NCBI RefSeq assembly: GCF_013283835.1
Contig: NZ_CP054052.1
Location: forward strand, 1,798,001 to 1,862,000
Length of the DNA: 64,000 bases
Origin: Poseidonibacter lekithochrous
GTDB lineage: Bacteria > Campylobacterota > Campylobacteria > Campylobacterales > Arcobacteraceae
Reading direction: 5' to 3'
How positions within the stretch are numbered: the stretch's first letter is position 1; each line of letters begins with the position of its first letter. The position numbers and the translations under genes are program-made. The notes beneath the pieces are model-generated. The model worked only from the letters and a program-made list of their open reading frames with translations, was not told the origin of the DNA and searched no databases. This document shows positions 20,542-28,943 of this stretch, piece by piece.

Positions 20542-22914
20542 TTATTTTGCTTTAGCAGCTTTAGTAGCCATTTCATGCATTTTTTCAATGTGTTCTTTTA
20601 GGTTTAGTTTTTTGTCCGTGTTTAATTTGTCCCAAATTTCTTTGTTTGACATATTTTGGTGACAACCCATACATAAACCAGTTTTTTCCATTCTTTCTCT
20701 TTGGTCTTGATCAAGAGGTCTTGAATCAGGCCAGTGAGAACCAACAGTTTGAAGTTGTTTTCCATCTCTAGTTACGATTTGCGACCAATCGTAATCCATA
20801 CCTGGAATACCTTTCATTTGAACTGTTTTGTTTTTAGGAACGAATTTACCAGTTTTTAAATCTTGAAGATCCATGTATAAATCTTCACCTTGTTTTTGTA
20901 AGAATTGTCCATCTTGAATACCATAACCTAATGCTTTAGGATTAGAGTGACAAGATTCACAAGTTCTAGCTTTTCTACCAGTTGTGTGTGGTTGAACAGG
21001 TGACATATCCGTACCAGCAACTGTTGATCCATTATCTTGAACTCTAGCTTGTTTATTTAAGATAAGAGTTTTACCATCAGGTCCAATTACAGTAAATGTT
21101 ACTTGACATCCAGGAATTACAGGAGTTACAAGTCCTTCACCATTGATACCTAAAATTGGGTCTTCCCATCTTAAGTAAGATCTAGTTTCACTAGGTTTAC
21201 CAAATAGTTTTTTACCTTTTGTTCCTAAAACAGACTCAGAAGTTTCACCATTTTTTAAGTGTGATGAACCAGATGCAATCCAGTCAATTTTAGATTTACC
21301 AGGAGTATAATCTACTTTTACGTGACAACCATAACATTGTGGAGCCCAATCAGAGTGACAAGCATAACATTCTAAGTTATCCATGTGAGCTTTGATTTCA
21401 CCCATAGCAACGTGTGCTTGTTGTGATTTATATGTTTTTGTATCAGCTTTATATTTTAATAAAGGAACTTCTAGATCTTTACCAGATGCTAAATGAACAA
21501 TTACTTTATTTTTATTTTCAACTTTTACAACGTTTCCTAGTGGGTTACCTCTAGTAGATAATAAATATCCACCTTGTTTATCATAAACTGTACCTTGAGT
21601 CATATAGTATGGTAAATCAGTAGCCATACCTCTTGGACCTTCAGGAGTTTCAATTTTGAAGTTTTCACCGTAACCAACTTTTAACTGCCATGGATATTTA
21701 TCATTTGTACCGTGACAATCTGAACACTCAATTTCAACTTGACCTAATGTAGTACCAAATAATGTACCATCACCATGCATATCAACTGAAGTGTGACAAT
21801 CTTGACAAGTCATACCCGCTTCAAAGTGTAAGTCTTCTTTGATGTGTTTATATCTTTTACCGTGGTGTTTAGATTGAGATTTTCCACCTTCATTTAAAGG
21901 AGAACCATAAGGTTGTTCCATTAAACCAACGTAAGAAACACCAATTCTTTTACCTCTATTGTGACAAGAGTTACAAGTTTCAGGGTGAATACCAGAGAAT
22001 TCCATTCCAGATGGAGTTTTTACTTTAGCTTCTCTTGAACCTTGCATCATATGTACTAACATATGTCCATGTTCTTTTTTATCAATAGTTGGGTCATTAC
22101 CTTCGTAAATACCTTCATTTCCATAAGGCATGTGACAAGCAGAACATCCCATTCCTCTCCAGTCACCTCTACCTTTTCTACCTCTAACACCGATATGACA
22201 TCTCTGACAATCAGATCTTTGGTAAGTAATAGAAGCCATTTCTCCAATTTCTTGTTCTGTTTTACCAGCGAAATCTTCTGGACCACTTGGTGGTAATGGA
22301 AGTTGTTTTAATTCAGTTGGGAATTGATCAGGATATTTATCAATCATTTTAAGCATATAATCTTTATATACTTTTGTTCCCCAAGCTGGTTCTTTACCAT
22401 CTTCATCTTTTACATCATAGTTTGCATATTGAACTTTTTTAGTATCATATGTTCCCCATGTATGCATGTTTCCTTGAATTTTACCAGCTTCAGTCATCAT
22501 TAATGACTTCATAGTATTTTTCACAGTATCAGCATGACAAATACCACATGTTTTATCAGCAACCCACATAGAACCTGGATCTCTAACAAATTCAGCTAAT
22601 CCACCTGCATGACCTGCAGGAGCACCTTTGTGAGCACCTTTTACAGTACCGTCTTCAGGATTACCACCATGACAAACAACACATCCCCCTGTGTCGCCAA
22701 TGCCTTGGCCCATTGCCATTATTTGTTGCATCATATCTGATTTGGTATCTCTAATTGATTCTATGCCTTTATGACATTTAATACATGAGTCACCACCAGA
22801 TACTGCTTCCATTTCTGCCATACCTTTTGAGTGTTCAGCCCCAAAAAGTGTAGAAAATGAAAGTACCGATGCAAATAATGCAATCTTAGCAATTTTACAC
22901 ACTAAGCTTTTCAT
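20542..22914 (-). CDS. Periplasmic dodecaheme cytochrome c
   Basis: 790 residues with a signal peptide ending near GAEHS. There are twelve CXXCH heme sites, in order CIKCH (44-48), CVVCH (78-82), CGICH (123-127), CQRCH, CSACH, CNSCH, CQDCH, CSDCH, CYACH, CYGCH, CESCH and CMGCH (748-752). No CXXCK or long-spaced heme motif of the NrfA or MccA type was found. A heme-free stretch of about 125 residues between the tenth and eleventh sites (GINGEGLVTPVIPGC) could be a substrate or fold-specific domain. A strong AAAGGAGA site precedes the ATG. Neighbours are thioredoxin-fold proteins, an FccB-like flavoprotein and CcsBA. It could be a terminal reductase or oxidase for a sulfur or nitrogen compound, or an electron conduit. 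I do not recognise the exact family. Confidence 0.88.
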   Translation of the reverse strand: MKSLVCKIAKIALFASVLSFSTLFGAEHSKGMAEMEAVSGGDSCIKCHKGIESIRDTKSDMMQQIMAMGQGIGDTGGCVVCHGGNPEDGTVKGAHKGAPAGHAGGLAEFVRDPGSMWVADKTCGICHADTVKNTMKSLMMTEAGKIQGNMHTWGTYDTKKVQYANYDVKDEDGKEPAWGTKVYKDYMLKMIDKYPDQFPTELKQLPLPPSGPEDFAGKTEQEIGEMASITYQRSDCQRCHIGVRGRKGRGDWRGMGCSACHMPYGNEGIYEGNDPTIDKKEHGHMLVHMMQGSREAKVKTPSGMEFSGIHPETCNSCHNRGKRIGVSYVGLMEQPYGSPLNEGGKSQSKHHGKRYKHIKEDLHFEAGMTCQDCHTSVDMHGDGTLFGTTLGQVEIECSDCHGTNDKYPWQLKVGYGENFKIETPEGPRGMATDLPYYMTQGTVYDKQGGYLLSTRGNPLGNVVKVENKNKVIVHLASGKDLEVPLLKYKADTKTYKSQQAHVAMGEIKAHMDNLECYACHSDWAPQCYGCHVKVDYTPGKSKIDWIASGSSHLKNGETSESVLGTKGKKLFGKPSETRSYLRWEDPILGINGEGLVTPVIPGCQVTFTVIGPDGKTLILNKQARVQDNGSTVAGTDMSPVQPHTTGRKARTCESCHSNPKALGYGIQDGQFLQKQGEDLYMDLQDLKTGKFVPKNKTVQMKGIPGMDYDWSQIVTRDGKQLQTVGSHWPDSRPLDQDQRERMEKTGLCMGCHQNMSNKEIWDKLNTDKKLNLKEHIEKMHEMATKAAKAK

Positions 22915-23032
22915 CTCGTCTCCTTTAAATTATTGGGCTCTAAACCCAATTATTGAAAAGTTTAACAAAGTAAAGTGCTTCCAAAGTGCCAATTTATAAT
23001 TTTCATACTAAAAAATTACAATTATTTCATTA

Positions 23033-23046
23033 TTGATTCAAATCAA
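23033..23046. promoter_or_regulatory. FNR/CRP-type palindrome in the divergent promoter region
   Basis: TTGATTCAAATCAA, exactly TTGAT-N4-ATCAA, the classical FNR half-sites. It lies between the 12-heme cytochrome gene (119 bases from its ATG) and the thioredoxin-cytochrome operon (76 bases from its ATG), so it could control both in response to oxygen or a related signal. The regulator is not encoded in this window. Confidence 0.6.
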
Positions 23047-23121
23047 TTTTTTTTAGAATAAAAAAGTATAGAGTATAAAAAAGTGCGACAAAAACACTTA
23101 TATTTTACAAAGGCAATAAAA

Positions 23122-23613
23122 ATGAAAAAATTATTATTTCTTCTATTTATGATTATATCGTGCTTAAGCGCTGAAGATGAATGGAAAAAAGGTTTAGACT
23201 GGCAACATGAATTTGATGAAGCAGTACAGCTTGCAAATTATCATAATAAACCAATTTTTATGTTTTTAGAATCAAGAACTTGTTTTTATTGTCCCAAATT
23301 AAAAGAAGAAATTTTTAATCAAAAAGAATTTCAAGAAAAAATAAAAAAATATTTTATACCAGTAATATTAGATAATTCATTAGATGCTGATTCGGATGTA
23401 GAAAATACAGGACAATGTCCTCCAAGACTAACTGTATCTATGACACCTGCAATATATTTTATGGGACCAAATGAAGAGAAGTTATCAAGAAAAGGCAAAA
23501 AACATATGATTATTTATGGAATGTGGGACCTTAAACAGATGTTAGAGTGGATGGATGATGCCATTAAAAAATTTGAAAAACTTCATGGAGCTAAATATGA
23601 TTTTAAAAAATAA
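23122..23613 (+). CDS. Periplasmic thioredoxin-fold protein with CFYC
   Basis: 163 residues from ATG 23122, chosen because it begins a standard signal peptide (MKKLLFLLFMIISCLSA) and has AAAGG 8-9 bases upstream; the open frame is 13 codons longer. The thioredoxin-like domain has PIFMFLESRTCFYCPKLK with a CXXC pair, then PVILDN and the MTPAIYFMG cis-Pro loop. This is the thioredoxin_7 or DsbD-gamma-like type. It is the first gene of an operon divergent from the 12-heme cytochrome gene, with the monoheme cytochrome overlapping its end. Probable role: reducing disulfides in apocytochromes or a sulfur enzyme. Third thioredoxin-fold gene of this locus. Confidence 0.78.
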   Translation: MKKLLFLLFMIISCLSAEDEWKKGLDWQHEFDEAVQLANYHNKPIFMFLESRTCFYCPKLKEEIFNQKEFQEKIKKYFIPVILDNSLDADSDVENTGQCPPRLTVSMTPAIYFMGPNEEKLSRKGKKHMIIYGMWDLKQMLEWMDDAIKKFEKLHGAKYDFKK

Positions 23614-23968
23614 AACTACACTGCTATGTATAGTAATTCTTATGCTTTCATTTACAAATTTAAATGCAGCTAAAAAAAGAGGTGCTTATGCTACAAAAAA
23701 TATTATTGGACAAAGCTTTTATTTAAAAGCATGTTCTTCTTGCCATGGAGAGGGTAGTCGTGGTGGAAATATGGCTTCAATTAGAGAATGGAAAGAGCTA
23801 TTTGCAAAGAATGCTTTTGAACTAAAAGATTTACATACAGACGATGAAGAAACACTATTAGTAATTGAGTATTTTAACTCAGATGAGTTCCAAATCCAAA
23901 AAGTAGATTTATTGGATTTTTTACAAGAATTTGCATATGATTCAGAGAATATTCCTACTTGTAATTAA
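23597..23968 (+). CDS. Periplasmic monoheme cytochrome c
   Basis: 123 residues from ATG 23597, which has GGAG 6 bases upstream and starts a signal peptide (MILKNKTTLLCIVILMLSF). It overlaps the previous gene by 17 bases. One heme site, CSSCHGEG, follows the GQSFYLKAC lead-in, as in short class I c-type cytochromes; no clear downstream methionine ligand is visible, so the second axial ligand is uncertain. It could be the electron acceptor for the FccB-like flavoprotein encoded on the other strand, in place of a fused FccA, or a shuttle to the 12-heme protein. This is inference from location. Confidence 0.8.
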   Translation: MILKNKTTLLCIVILMLSFTNLNAAKKRGAYATKNIIGQSFYLKACSSCHGEGSRGGNMASIREWKELFAKNAFELKDLHTDDEETLLVIEYFNSDEFQIQKVDLLDFLQEFAYDSENIPTCN

Positions 23969-24003
23969 GATTTACTTATGGTAATTATAAGCAAATATAA
24001 GTG

Positions 24004-24009
24004 TATAAT
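24004..24009 (+). promoter_or_regulatory. -10 promoter element for the two-component operon
   Basis: TATAAT 35 bases before the response-regulator ATG, with an AAGGAG ribosome-binding site 4 bases ahead of that ATG. Gives the regulators their own promoter apart from the upstream cytochrome. Confidence 0.5.
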
Positions 24010-24044
24010 AAAAGAAAAATTACAAATAGTGACTAAGGAGTTAC

Positions 24045-24701
24045 ATGAAAATTTTACTTTTAGAGGACGATAACTTTATCTGTGAATCTATAAAAAGTTA
24101 TTTTGAACTAGATGGAAATAAGGTAGATTTTTTTAATGATGGAGAAGAATTATTAGACAATGCAATTCTTACAAATTATGATATATTTCTTTTTGATATT
24201 AATACTCCAAAAAAAAATGGTTTTGAAACATTAAAAGCCATTAGAGACGATGGAATAAGTACTCCTGCAATTTATTTAACTGCACAAAGTGATATTGAAC
24301 ATGTAAAACAAGGTTATGCTTTAGGCTGTAGTGATTATGTTCGAAAGCCTTTTATTTTAGATGAACTAGAACTTAGAATCAACCAAATTTTACATAAAGA
24401 TTTAGACTCTGACAATGTAAAAATAACAGAATCTTATAGCTTTAATTTGTGCTCAATGCAATTAGCTTTTGAAGGTGAGAGCATAGATTTAAAACAACAA
24501 GAAAAAGATTTATTATATATTTTAGTAAAAAATATAGGAAATATCGTAAGTCCTAGTATTATAAAAGATTATGTTTGGGATGAAAAAGATGTTTGTGATA
24601 ATACCCTAAGAACTCAAATAAAAAAAATTAGAACTAAACTAAAAGAAAATTTTATTGTTAATATTAGAAACTCTGGTTACAAGATAGAAAAGAATGCTTG
24701 A
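24045..24701 (+). CDS. OmpR-family response regulator
   Basis: 218 residues. Receiver domain (1-115) with E7/D8/D9, phospho-acceptor D51 in FLFDINTP, the threonine in YLTAQSD and lysine in YVRKPF. A winged-helix DNA-binding domain follows (about 130-215; KQQEKDLLYILV, then CDNTLRTQIKKIRTKL and NSGYKIE). It overlaps the kinase gene behind it by 8 bases, so the two form a cognate pair. Its likely targets are the cytochrome and thioredoxin operons on either side, judged only by position. Confidence 0.92.
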   Translation: MKILLLEDDNFICESIKSYFELDGNKVDFFNDGEELLDNAILTNYDIFLFDINTPKKNGFETLKAIRDDGISTPAIYLTAQSDIEHVKQGYALGCSDYVRKPFILDELELRINQILHKDLDSDNVKITESYSFNLCSMQLAFEGESIDLKQQEKDLLYILVKNIGNIVSPSIIKDYVWDEKDVCDNTLRTQIKKIRTKLKENFIVNIRNSGYKIEKNA

Positions 24702-26478
24702 GATAAATAAACTATCTAAAGAAAATAGAAACTTTGGAATTAAATTATTTTTCTCTTATATAGTTTTTACAGTTTTATTAATAGCTTCTATTACTGCAAT
24801 TCATATTTATTTTTCTCAAGATCTAGTAGCTAATAAATTTCAGAGAGAAGTAAAATTACAAAGTGGAGAAAAAAAAGATAAATTTGATAAGTTTTTCCAA
24901 TCAAAAAAAGATGAATTACAAGCCATTGCAAAGAATGAATACTTTCTTAATTATGTAGAAGAGGGCTCATATAAATACTATATTGATTTACTTTTATTAA
25001 CAATAATGGAATCAAATAAAGATTATATGCAAATTAGATATATAAATGAGAAGGGTTTTGAAGTACTAAGATTTGATAGAGAAAAACACTCAAAAGAACC
25101 ATATAAGTCTAAAACACTACAAAATAAATCAAATAGATATTACTTTAAAAATGTATCAAAAATGAAAAATAAAGATGTTTGGTTCTCAGATATTGATTTA
25201 AATGTAGAACATGGACATATAGAAGTGCCAAATAAACCAGTTATTCGAGTAGCAACTCCAATGTTTATAAAAAATAAATTTAAAGGTATTTTAATTGTTA
25301 ATATCTTTATGCAAGAACTACTTGAAAGTATTACAAACTCTGCTTTATATGATATTTATTTAGTTAATAGCAATGGATATTATTTAAGACATAAAAATAG
25401 TGAATTTAACTGGTCCTTTTATAATTCTAAAAAAAGAGTATCTGATGACTTTAGTGATGAACTTGTGAATAAAATAAAAAATGAAGATAAAAACTTTGTA
25501 TTTCATAAGAATATTTTTGTACAACCTTTATATTTAAATAAACAAAAAATATCAATGATAATGCTTGAAAAAGACGAATCTATTGAACAAGTTGAAAATA
25601 ACAACAATACTATGATTATTACTATTTTAATTTTTGCAACTCTAATGTCAATACTATTTACATTTCTTTTTACAAGAGTACCAAAGTCACTTTTTGAGTT
25701 TGCCGTAGCTCAATCAGATGAATTACATGATTTAGCAACAAATTTAGATAATAAAGTAATTTTAAAAACTCTAGAAGTAGCAAAAAAAGATAGATTATTA
25801 CAAAACCAAAGTAAACTTGCAGAACTAGGAGATATGATTGGTAATATCGCTCATCAATGGCGACATCCTTTAACAAGATTATCACTAACTTTACAAAATC
25901 TAAGAGCTTATAAAAGAAAAAATAGAATGAGTGATGAAATGTTTGATGAAGCATTAGAAAATTCACTATATCAAATCGAATTTATGTCTACAACAATTGA
26001 TAACTTTAAAAACTTTTATAAAAAAGATGAAGAAAAATCTGATTTTATTGTGAAAGAATCAGTTGATAATGTACTTAATATTATTGGAGCAGTTCTTGAA
26101 CATAGCAATATTAAATTACATATTGAATCAAAAGAAGAAATCACAATACACGGAAACAAAAATGAGTTCTCACAGGTTCTAATGAATCTTATAATTAATG
26201 CTAAAGATGCAATAGATGAGAATAAAATTGAAAATGCAAAAATAGATATTATTATAGAAAAAGAAGAAGAGAAAATTAAAATCATTGTTAAAGATAATGC
26301 AGGAGGTGTTCCTTCTTGTTTAATAGAAGAGATATTTAATCCTTACTTTACTACAAAAGAAGATAAAGGAACAGGAATTGGTCTTTATTTATCAAAAGCA
26401 ATTATTGAAGATAAATTAAATGGTAAATTAACAGTACATAATGACGAAAATGGTGCTGTATTTACCATTTATATATAG
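24694..26478 (+). CDS. Membrane histidine kinase with dCache-type periplasmic sensor
   Basis: 594 residues. First membrane segment about 18-40, a long periplasmic region to about 300 with Cache-like elements (YMQIRYINEKGFEVLRFDR, IRVATPMF, DIYLVNSNGYYLRH), second membrane segment about 305-325, then a kinase core with H387 in IAHQWRHPLTR, N box NLIINAKDAI and GTGIGLYLSK. It pairs with the response regulator it overlaps. The large extracytoplasmic sensor suggests detection of a small dissolved compound, possibly the substrate of the adjacent cytochrome system. The ligand is unknown. Confidence 0.87.
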   Translation: MLEINKLSKENRNFGIKLFFSYIVFTVLLIASITAIHIYFSQDLVANKFQREVKLQSGEKKDKFDKFFQSKKDELQAIAKNEYFLNYVEEGSYKYYIDLLLLTIMESNKDYMQIRYINEKGFEVLRFDREKHSKEPYKSKTLQNKSNRYYFKNVSKMKNKDVWFSDIDLNVEHGHIEVPNKPVIRVATPMFIKNKFKGILIVNIFMQELLESITNSALYDIYLVNSNGYYLRHKNSEFNWSFYNSKKRVSDDFSDELVNKIKNEDKNFVFHKNIFVQPLYLNKQKISMIMLEKDESIEQVENNNNTMIITILIFATLMSILFTFLFTRVPKSLFEFAVAQSDELHDLATNLDNKVILKTLEVAKKDRLLQNQSKLAELGDMIGNIAHQWRHPLTRLSLTLQNLRAYKRKNRMSDEMFDEALENSLYQIEFMSTTIDNFKNFYKKDEEKSDFIVKESVDNVLNIIGAVLEHSNIKLHIESKEEITIHGNKNEFSQVLMNLIINAKDAIDENKIENAKIDIIIEKEEEKIKIIVKDNAGGVPSCLIEEIFNPYFTTKEDKGTGIGLYLSKAIIEDKLNGKLTVHNDENGAVFTIYI

Positions 26479-26488
26479 AAGGGTATTT

Positions 26489-27085
26489 ATGTTAGGAAAA
26501 AAGTTTTTATGTAGTTCTATACTTTGTTTTAGCACTTTATTTGCAAATGATTGTAGTCCTTACTACAATCCGGACAAGTTCTATGAAACGCCAGAGTATT
26601 TACAAGAGTTAATGGATACAAGTCTAAAAGGAAAAACACTTTTTGGCGAAGTATCTGAATATAAAAGTTTAAACTTCACAAAAGATTCAAGTAATAAATA
26701 TACTAATAAATCAATAAAACTAAAAGATTATAAATTCCCAAAACAAAGTGGTTTATATAGTTATAAAATAAAAAATAAACATATTGATGAAATAGAAATA
26801 GCAACTGTAAATTTATATAGATATACAGATGTAGAAATTGCAGAAGAAATAAACAATGATTTTGAGGGTTTTTGGTCAGATTGGATTGAAGATGGATATG
26901 AAATGCAATTAGTTCCTGAGCAAATTTTATTAAAATATAATGATAAGTATTTTACTTTTTCTGTATTTATTTATGGAGTAAAAGGTGATACAACTAGACT
27001 AGAAGGTACAAGTATTAAATACTGGATGAAAGATTATACAATCCAAGTTAATGAATATATAGAGTGCTCAAAAAAGAAGAAGTAA
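26489..27085 (+). CDS. Secreted protein of unknown function linked to the kinase
   Basis: 198 residues from ATG 26489, which has AAGGG upstream and opens a signal peptide (MLGKKFLCSSILCFSTLFA); the frame starts earlier inside the kinase gene but without support. The mature protein has CSPYYNPDKFYETPEYL and a mixed strand-helix body ending in IECSKKKK, with two cysteines (near residues 22 and 193) that may form a disulfide. It lies 10 bases after the kinase stop, so it is probably in its operon. It may be a periplasmic ligand-binding partner. I recognise no family. Confidence 0.65.
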   Translation: MLGKKFLCSSILCFSTLFANDCSPYYNPDKFYETPEYLQELMDTSLKGKTLFGEVSEYKSLNFTKDSSNKYTNKSIKLKDYKFPKQSGLYSYKIKNKHIDEIEIATVNLYRYTDVEIAEEINNDFEGFWSDWIEDGYEMQLVPEQILLKYNDKYFTFSVFIYGVKGDTTRLEGTSIKYWMKDYTIQVNEYIECSKKKK

Positions 27086-27101
27086 TTTAATTACTTCTTC
27101 T
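27075..27101. terminator. Bidirectional terminator at convergent stops
   Basis: AGAAGAAGTAAT, loop TTA, ATTACTTCTTCT: a perfect 12-bp stem covering the end of both convergent genes. The last codons of both proteins are part of the hairpin. Confidence 0.65.
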
Positions 27102-28065
27102 CAAAGATAAATAGATGTTTATCTAAATTCTCAAAATAGTATGTTTTTACTTCAAAAATATTTGTATCTCTTTTTTCAAAATCATAAAGTTCTATTTCGT
27201 GTAAACCTTTTGAAAAGAGGGTAGTTTTTAAAGTTTCTAATTCTTTTGAATTATGTTTAATTAATTGGAAAAAATCACCCTTTGTTTCATCCCATAACTC
27301 TTTTATTATATCAGTGCCTAGAAAGTCTCTAAAGGCTTTATTTATACAATACAGTTGTTTATGTATGAAAGTCACAATATACACAGGTGAACTATCTATA
27401 ATCTCTTGCATTAAGTTGTTTTGCTCTTCAAGTTCTTTTATGTGAGAAGAGAAGTTTGATTCATTCTTATTTATATTTTCACTAAGATTTAATTTATAAC
27501 CATAATTTCTTTTATGTAAAATCAAATCATTATTAGTTTTCTTCCTAATTCTATTTATAATAGTTCTTACACTTGTTTGACTTTGTAATTGCAAAATACC
27601 TACTAAAGTATTTGTATTTACATAATTTTGTGAGTTTATTGCATTTAATAGGGCAAACTCTTGCAGAGTTAATTTAATATTTTCTTCATTTGTTTTTATA
27701 GTTTTTGATTCAAAATTTAATATCATTTCATCATTGAGTTCAAGAGTTTTTTCTTTTTTGTCTTTAATTAAAAACTTTATCCATGAAATTAATTCATTTG
27801 AAGAAAAGTTTGTTTTTAAAAAGTATGGGAAATCATTTTGTAAACATAAAGTTATCTCTTCATCATTATTTACAATAAAAAGTAGTTTAGAATATTCTTT
27901 TCTATTTTTATATGATAAAAGTGATGTTTTACTAAGCGTAGAAGCGTCTATAAGCCAAAAATCTACTTCTTGGATATGAATAGACTCATTCATATCCAAA
28001 GAAGTAAATATAGTGTTTGCTTTGTTTATAATATCTTTATTATTGGAAACTATTTTATAATTCAT
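27091..28065 (-). CDS. Atypical regulator: pseudo-receiver, winged helix, PAS
   Basis: 324 residues. The first 100 residues resemble a receiver (DFWLIDAS at the phospho-site, YFLKTNF at the lysine), but the acidic pair near residue 8 is replaced by SNN, so normal phosphorylation is unlikely. An OmpR-type winged helix follows (about 115-200; LTLQEFALLNAI, then QTSVRTIINRIRKK and RNYGYKLN). The C-terminal part is a PAS domain (about 215-324; MQEIIDSSPVYIVTFI, CINKAFRDFLG). A PAS behind the DNA-binding domain of an OmpR-type protein is unusual. It may sense a ligand or redox state directly and control the cytochrome genes next to it. Confidence 0.72.
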   Translation of the reverse strand: MNYKIVSNNKDIINKANTIFTSLDMNESIHIQEVDFWLIDASTLSKTSLLSYKNRKEYSKLLFIVNNDEEITLCLQNDFPYFLKTNFSSNELISWIKFLIKDKKEKTLELNDEMILNFESKTIKTNEENIKLTLQEFALLNAINSQNYVNTNTLVGILQLQSQTSVRTIINRIRKKTNNDLILHKRNYGYKLNLSENINKNESNFSSHIKELEEQNNLMQEIIDSSPVYIVTFIHKQLYCINKAFRDFLGTDIIKELWDETKGDFFQLIKHNSKELETLKTTLFSKGLHEIELYDFEKRDTNIFEVKTYYFENLDKHLFIFEKK

Positions 28066-28085
28066 AGTTTAAAGTATATCAACTA

Positions 28086-28805
28086 TTATGGTTCTTGTCT
28101 AGTTGCTGTAATTACTAATTCTCTAATACAAACATTTTGTGGTTGGTTATATACAAATTCAATTGATCTTGCAATATCTTCAGGAACAATAACACCATTC
28201 ATAGATTCTTTCCAAGCTTCATAACCTTTGATAATCTCTTCGCTAGTTGTATGAGATAATAATTCAGTTTCAACAGCACCAGGAGCAATTGTGATAACTC
28301 TAACATCATTTGCAGCTACTTCTTCTCTTACGTTTTCACTAATTGCATGAACTGCAAATTTAGTACCACAATAAGCAGCGTGGGCTGGGAATGTTTTTTT
28401 ACCTGCAACAGATGAAATATTTATAATAGTTCCACCTTTTCGCTCTTTCATATCTGGTAACACTGCTTGCATTGCATTTAATACAGCCATTACATTTAAG
28501 TCATACATTTTTTGCCACTCACTAATATCTTGAGTATCAATAGAACCTAATAACATTGCTCCCGCATTGTTTACTAAACAAGCAGTTTTTCCGTAAACTT
28601 CTTCTGCATTTTTAATAGCTACTCTTAGTGCATCAAAATCTGTAACATCTACTTTTGCACAAATCGCATTTGGTAAATTTAATGCTTCAAGTTTTTCAAT
28701 TCTTCTTGCAATTAATAAAAGAGGGTGTCCTGCATTTGAAAATGCTTTTGCAGTAGCTTCACCAATTCCTGAGCTTGCACCTGTTATTACTATTAGTTCT
28801 TTCAT
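28086..28805 (-). CDS. Short-chain dehydrogenase (YdfG-like NADP-dependent oxidoreductase)
   Basis: 239 residues. Classical SDR with cofactor motif TGASSGIGEAT, LVNNAGAM, the catalytic serine in ISSVAGKK and the YCGTK pair. The RR after the second strand (LLIARRIEKL) favours NADP. Similar proteins of the YdfG type reduce serine, 3-hydroxy acids or malonic semialdehyde, but the substrate cannot be read here. AAGGA precedes the ATG by 7 bases. Two tandem copies of an 11-base repeat lie about 45 bases upstream and may be its control site. No clear link to the cytochrome genes around it. Confidence 0.85.
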   Translation of the reverse strand: MKELIVITGASSGIGEATAKAFSNAGHPLLLIARRIEKLEALNLPNAICAKVDVTDFDALRVAIKNAEEVYGKTACLVNNAGAMLLGSIDTQDISEWQKMYDLNVMAVLNAMQAVLPDMKERKGGTIINISSVAGKKTFPAHAAYCGTKFAVHAISENVREEVAANDVRVITIAPGAVETELLSHTTSEEIIKGYEAWKESMNGVIVPEDIARSIEFVYNQPQNVCIRELVITATRQEP

Positions 28806-28849
28806 TATTAATCCTTAAATATTTTATATAAAGAATTATAATTTATTAT

Positions 28850-28871
28850 ACGTTTCAAAAACGTTTCAAAA
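28850..28871. repeat. Tandem 11-base repeat upstream of the SDR gene
   Basis: ACGTTTCAAAA occurs twice without a gap. On the minus strand this is TTTTGAAACGT twice, about 45 bases before the SDR start. One helical turn spacing suits two subunits of a DNA-binding protein. Confidence 0.4.
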
Positions 28872-28913
28872 AATTTAGATTATTGTTTGGGAAGGAAGAG
28901 AGGAGTTAAAGGT

Positions 28914-28943
28914 AAAAACCTAAGAATTACTTCTTAGGTTTTT
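28914..28943 (-). terminator. Terminator of the ccsBA gene
   Basis: A perfect 13-bp stem (AAAAACCTAAGAA with its complement) around a 4-base loop that contains the ccsBA stop codon. The T-run is formed by the end of the stem. The stem core CCTAAGA also occurs in the terminator behind the chemoreceptor gene. Confidence 0.75.

Noticed and set aside
22056-22296. Open frames on both strands inside the 12-heme gene
   Set aside because: They lie within a strongly supported coding region, lack ribosome-binding sites and encode no recognisable protein.
20542-22914. Octaheme enzyme such as Hao, Otr or MccA
   Set aside because: Twelve CXXCH motifs, no CXXCK and no long-spaced heme motif were counted.
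26441-26488. Earlier start of the secreted protein inside the kinase gene
   Set aside because: Only ATG 26489 gives a proper signal peptide and has a ribosome-binding site.
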